From contig CAMBQX010000082.1 in the NCBI GenBank assembly GCA_945870085.1, positions 1 through 7,712 of the forward strand: DNA of 7,712 nt, written 5' to 3'. This stretch comes from Bifidobacterium breve. Lineage in GTDB: Bacteria > Actinomycetota > Actinomycetes > S36-B12. Positions within the stretch are counted from its first letter, which is position 1. The number at the start of each line of letters is the position of its first letter. A program made the position numbers and the translations under genes. Under the pieces are notes generated by a model. It was not told the DNA's origin. It saw only the letters and a program-made list of their open reading frames with translations, and did not search any database. Shown piece by piece: positions 4,837 to 7,712 of this stretch.

Positions 4837-7712
4837 TTAGGCAGCGGCGTTATCTTCGGGTACCGCTTCCTCCACCGGCGCCCCGACACCTATTAGCGCT
4901 TGCGCATCAGCGGCTCGCTGTAGAGCTGCAGCCAACTGCTTCTGCGCCACGTCATAGGCCGTGAAGTCTCCGGTGATTAGTGCCCGTTGACCGGCTTCGT
5001 AAGCCGCTTGGGCATCGGCGATCGCGAACGCTAGGTCGGTTGCTGGATCACCCGATGATGGGGTTGACGGTGCCGGCGTTGGGTTCGGAGTGACGGTTTC
5101 ACCAGAACCTTCATCGGGTACTGGTTCTGGCGTTGCGGTCGGCGAGCTAGCGAACACCTTGTAGAGAGCTGCGCTCAAGGTGTCCTCGAACGCAACATTT
5201 GATCCGTAGCCAACGAGCACCTTGCGAAGGAGTGGGTAGCCGTCGGTGGCGGCGCGAATATAGACCGGCTCAACGTAGAGCAAGCCGCCGTTAAATGGCA
5301 ACGAAAGCAGGTTCCCGAGCTCAACTTCTGATCCACCTCGGCGCAGCAAAGACAGCTGAGAACTCACCAAGGGATCAGACTCGAAGTTGTTCTGCACCTG
5401 TTGCGGGCCTGGAATGGTGGTATTACTCGGCAATTGCAGCACTCGGATTTTGCCGTAACCCTCACCCGGAGATGAATCGGCCGCCATGAATGCAGCAAGT
5501 GTCTGCCGTCGCTGCGGGGCAAAAGTCGTCGTGAGCGAGAACGCCGGGCCGCTTTGATCCGGCATTTGCAAAGTTAGGTAATAAGGCGGTTGGAACACCT
5601 GAGCCGGTGAAACCGTCGGATCAAAGGGCACGATCCACACATCGGTACCGTTGTAGAAGGTTGCCGGATCGGTGACGTGGTATCGGCTGAGGATGACCCG
5701 CTGCACCTTGAAGATGTCTTGCGGGTAGCGCACATGATTCATTACTTCAGCAGACATGTCCGAGACCGGGCTAACAACACCCGGGAAAGCCTTCATCCAA
5801 GTTTGAAGCACTGGGTCACTTGGCTCCCAAGCGTAAAGGGTGACAGTGCCGTCGTAAGCATCAACCAGCGCTTTGACCGAGTTGCGCATGTAGTTCAGTT
5901 GGTCTTGGGGCAGTAACCCAGATGACACCGTTCGCGAGCCGAATGAATCACTTGTGGCATCGGCAAGGGATACCCGACTGGAGTATGGGTACTGATTAGA
6001 CGTCGTATAGGCATCAATCACCCATTTGATTCGGCCATCAGCGACTACCGGATATGGATCCTGATCCAAAGTGAGCCACGGTGCGACTTTCTCAACTCGC
6101 GTTATTGGGTCACGGTCCCAAAGGATGCGCGAGTCTGCGTTAACCAAGTCCGAAAGCAAAATATTGCTGTCTTGGAATTTGGTTGCGAAAACCAATCGGC
6201 CCAGCATCGAGCCCATCGGCACACCGCCGGTGCCTTCGTAAGTATTTGTTTTTTGGCCGGTCGGGCTTGCATCGTCTGGGTAGTCAAGTTCGCGTGGCTC
6301 AGCCCCGGCCGGTGCCCCGACGATACTGTAGCTAGGAGACAACTCACCGAAGTAAACACGGGGTTGATCAACTTGCAGGTCACCTTTGGACGGAATCTCA
6401 CTCTCAAAGAAGTCAGGCTGCCCATTGCTCAGCGCCGTGTTGTCGTAGGCAGACACAAATCCGTAACCGTGGGTAAAGACAGCGCGATCATTTGTCCAGT
6501 TGCGCTGACCATCAGGAATGCCGGCAAGATTAATCTCACGCACCGCAACAACCGCACCGCGCTCTTGCCCCGAAATGTCGTAGCGGTCAATATCAAGTTT
6601 GTTATTGAATGAGTAGTAGCCACGGATCTGCTGCAACTGGTTAAAGGTGGGCGAGACCACCGCTGGGTCGAGGAGACGAATATTTTCTAGGGTGCCCTTG
6701 CTCGCCACGATCTCTTCTTGTGTGGGCGGATTTACGGTGCCGGCGTAATCGGCAACGGCTACGTCGGTGATGCCGTAGGCATCTCGCGTCGCATTTATAT
6801 TGCGCTCAATATAAGGCTGCTCTTTGACGAGCTCACTCGGGCGCACCGTGAATTGCTGAATGATAAATGGGTAGAGCGCACCTACCACGATCGTGGTCAA
6901 CAGCATCAATCCAAGGCCTAGCGTCGGAAGCACCCAAGAGCGCCGAAAAATATTCACGATGAACAACAGCGCCACAATGATCGCAACGAAAGTCAAAATA
7001 TTCAACGACGGCAAGACTGCGTAAACATCTGTGTATTTGAGCCCCGTGAAACCGGTTACCAGCGCTTGGCTTTGGGTGGCAAGTGAGAAGCGATCAAACC
7101 AGTACGCCACCGCCTTGAGCAGCAAAAAAATCGCAATGATGGTCGAAAGTTGCACCTGGGCTGCCGGGGTCGCCCGGTCACCACGTGGCTGAACCCGCAG
7201 GCCTCCGTACAGGAACTGCACCGCCACCGCGGTAACGAGCGACAACAGGGTTACGGCAAACCCGAAATCGAGCAGGTAGCGAATAAAAGGCAGTGTGAAC
7301 GTGTAGAAAGACAAGTCGAGCCCGAATTGCGGATCGACGATGCCGAACTCGGTTGCATTGCGCCAAAGTAAGAATGTGCCCCACTCGGAAGCCCCCGCAA
7401 GCCCAGCCATCAATCCCAAGCCAGCGGCCGCGACGAACATAATCCGCTTGCGATACGGATCAATCCCGACTCGATAGCGCTCAAGGCTGGCTTGATCTGG
7501 AGTCAATCCACGAAATGTCGGCCGGGTGCGCCACGCCCACCACATGATCAGCGTGATCAGGAAAAACATCGTCAGGCCGAATGCGAAGAACAAAATCGTC
7601 CGCGTTTCAAGCGAGGTCTTGAATACCTGGGTTTTCTCAACCGACTGGTACCACAACCAATCGGTATAGAACCCGGTGAATAGTACAAACGTGAATACCA
7701 GCACACCCAAAA
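4837..7712 (-). CDS. UPF0182 (COG1615) family multi-pass membrane protein, N-terminus cut by window edge
   Basis: The frame stays open to the right edge; the TTG at 7710-7708 is not a convincing start, and family members normally have a few dozen more residues including the first part of TM1. About 957 codons are present. Numbering from that TTG, hydrophobic segments lie at about 2-15, 39-60, 90-107, 145-168, 189-204, 235-255 and 259-284, giving the usual seven N-terminal membrane spans. The family signature FYTDWLWYQSV (14-24) follows the first. A large, presumably extracytoplasmic domain (about 290-850) carries the family motifs YYSFNNKLDIDRY (365-377), NWTNDRAVFTHGYGF (404-418), YFGELSPSYSIVG (453-465) and HVRYPQDIFKVQ (659-670). 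A Pro/Ser/Thr/Glu-rich linker (about 855-890) leads to an Ala/Gln-rich amphipathic helix (about 890-940) with the usual GDFTAY element. The molecular function of the family is not established. The gene is convergent with hyuB and uses no AGA/AGG codons, unlike the operon, so it is likely part of the native chromosome. Confidence 0.95.
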   Translation of the reverse strand, partial: LGVLVFTFVLFTGFYTDWLWYQSVEKTQVFKTSLETRTILFFAFGLTMFFLITLIMWWAWRTRPTFRGLTPDQASLERYRVGIDPYRKRIMFVAAAGLGLMAGLAGASEWGTFLLWRNATEFGIVDPQFGLDLSFYTFTLPFIRYLLDFGFAVTLLSLVTAVAVQFLYGGLRVQPRGDRATPAAQVQLSTIIAIFLLLKAVAYWFDRFSLATQSQALVTGFTGLKYTDVYAVLPSLNILTFVAIIVALLFIVNIFRRSWVLPTLGLGLMLLTTIVVGALYPFIIQQFTVRPSELVKEQPYIERNINATRDAYGITDVAVADYAGTVNPPTQEEIVASKGTLENIRLLDPAVVSPTFNQLQQIRGYYSFNNKLDIDRYDISGQERGAVVAVREINLAGIPDGQRNWTNDRAVFTHGYGFVSAYDNTALSNGQPDFFESEIPSKGDLQVDQPRVYFGELSPSYSIVGAPAGAEPRELDYPDDASPTGQKTNTYEGTGGVPMGSMLGRLVFATKFQDSNILLSDLVNADSRILWDRDPITRVEKVAPWLTLDQDPYPVVADGRIKWVIDAYTTSNQYPYSSRVSLADATSDSFGSRTVSSGLLPQDQLNYMRNSVKALVDAYDGTVTLYAWEPSDPVLQTWMKAFPGVVSPVSDMSAEVMNHVRYPQDIFKVQRVILSRYHVTDPATFYNGTDVWIVPFDPTVSPAQVFQPPYYLTLQMPDQSGPAFSLTTTFAPQRRQTLAAFMAADSSPGEGYGKIRVLQLPSNTTIPGPQQVQNNFESDPLVSSQLSLLRRGGSEVELGNLLSLPFNGGLLYVEPVYIRAATDGYPLLRKVLVGYGSNVAFEDTLSAALYKVFASSPTATPEPVPDEGSGETVTPNPTPAPSTPSSGDPATDLAFAIADAQAAYEAGQRALITGDFTAYDVAQKQLAAALQRAADAQALIGVGAPVEEAVPEDNAAA

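Noticed and set aside
4841..4869. Imperfect stem (GCAGCGG with CCGCTTC) just downstream of hyuB as a possible terminator
   Set aside because: Six of seven pairs, a 15-base loop, no T-run on either strand, and it lies within the UPF0182 coding end.
6172..6612. 146-codon plus-strand open frame antisense to the UPF0182 gene
   Set aside because: The opposite strand encodes conserved family motifs here, and the translated product shows no recognisable domain; it is a shadow frame.
7708..7710. TTG as the true start of the UPF0182 gene
   Set aside because: The frame remains open to the window edge and the first membrane span would be truncated; homologues begin further upstream.

Overview
The window reads as chromosomal DNA of an actinobacterium of moderate GC content (judged by eye at a little over half G+C, low for the phylum). 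The main pointer is the large minus-strand gene. It encodes a UPF0182 (COG1615) multi-pass membrane protein with the Pro/Ser/Thr linker and Ala-rich C-terminal helix that I associate with actinobacterial members. A small-genome or freshwater lineage, for example Microbacteriaceae-like, is possible, but that is a guess.

Layout: bases 1 to 4825 form one plus-strand operon of three genes that overlap end to start. First is the C-terminal part of a PucR-type transcriptional regulator, cut by the left edge. Next comes hyuA, the ATP-binding hydantoinase/oxoprolinase A subunit, whose start overlaps the regulator's end by 8 bases. Last is hyuB, the B subunit, which overlaps hyuA by 4 bases (GTGA). 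After an 11-base gap the convergent minus-strand UPF0182 gene fills the rest and runs off the right edge. There is no RNA gene, mobile element, CRISPR array or tandem repeat that I can support. Coding density is essentially 100%, so no promoter is visible; the operon promoter must lie left of the window and the UPF0182 promoter right of it.

How the genes work together: HyuA and HyuB are the two halves of one enzyme. HyuA binds and hydrolyses ATP to activate the substrate by phosphorylation, and HyuB carries the metal site where the activated intermediate is hydrolysed or carboxylated. Known family members open cyclic amides (5-oxoproline, N-methylhydantoin, caprolactam) or carboxylate ketones (acetone, acetophenone). 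No third carboxylase subunit, transporter or downstream pathway enzyme is in the window, so the substrate cannot be named; an ATP-dependent cyclic-amide hydrolase is the simplest reading. The PucR-type regulator probably controls this operon, perhaps in response to the substrate or to nitrogen status.

The clearest unexpected signal is codon usage. The operon uses AGA/AGG for about 25 of roughly 108 arginines and ATA at least 21 times, whereas the UPF0182 gene uses no AGA/AGG in about 48 arginines and about three ATA codons. This fits an operon acquired from another genome, although an expression-level effect is not excluded. I see no radically new system; the points of interest are the regulator-led coupled operon, divergent HyuA motifs, a long HyuB C-terminal tail and the codon boundary.
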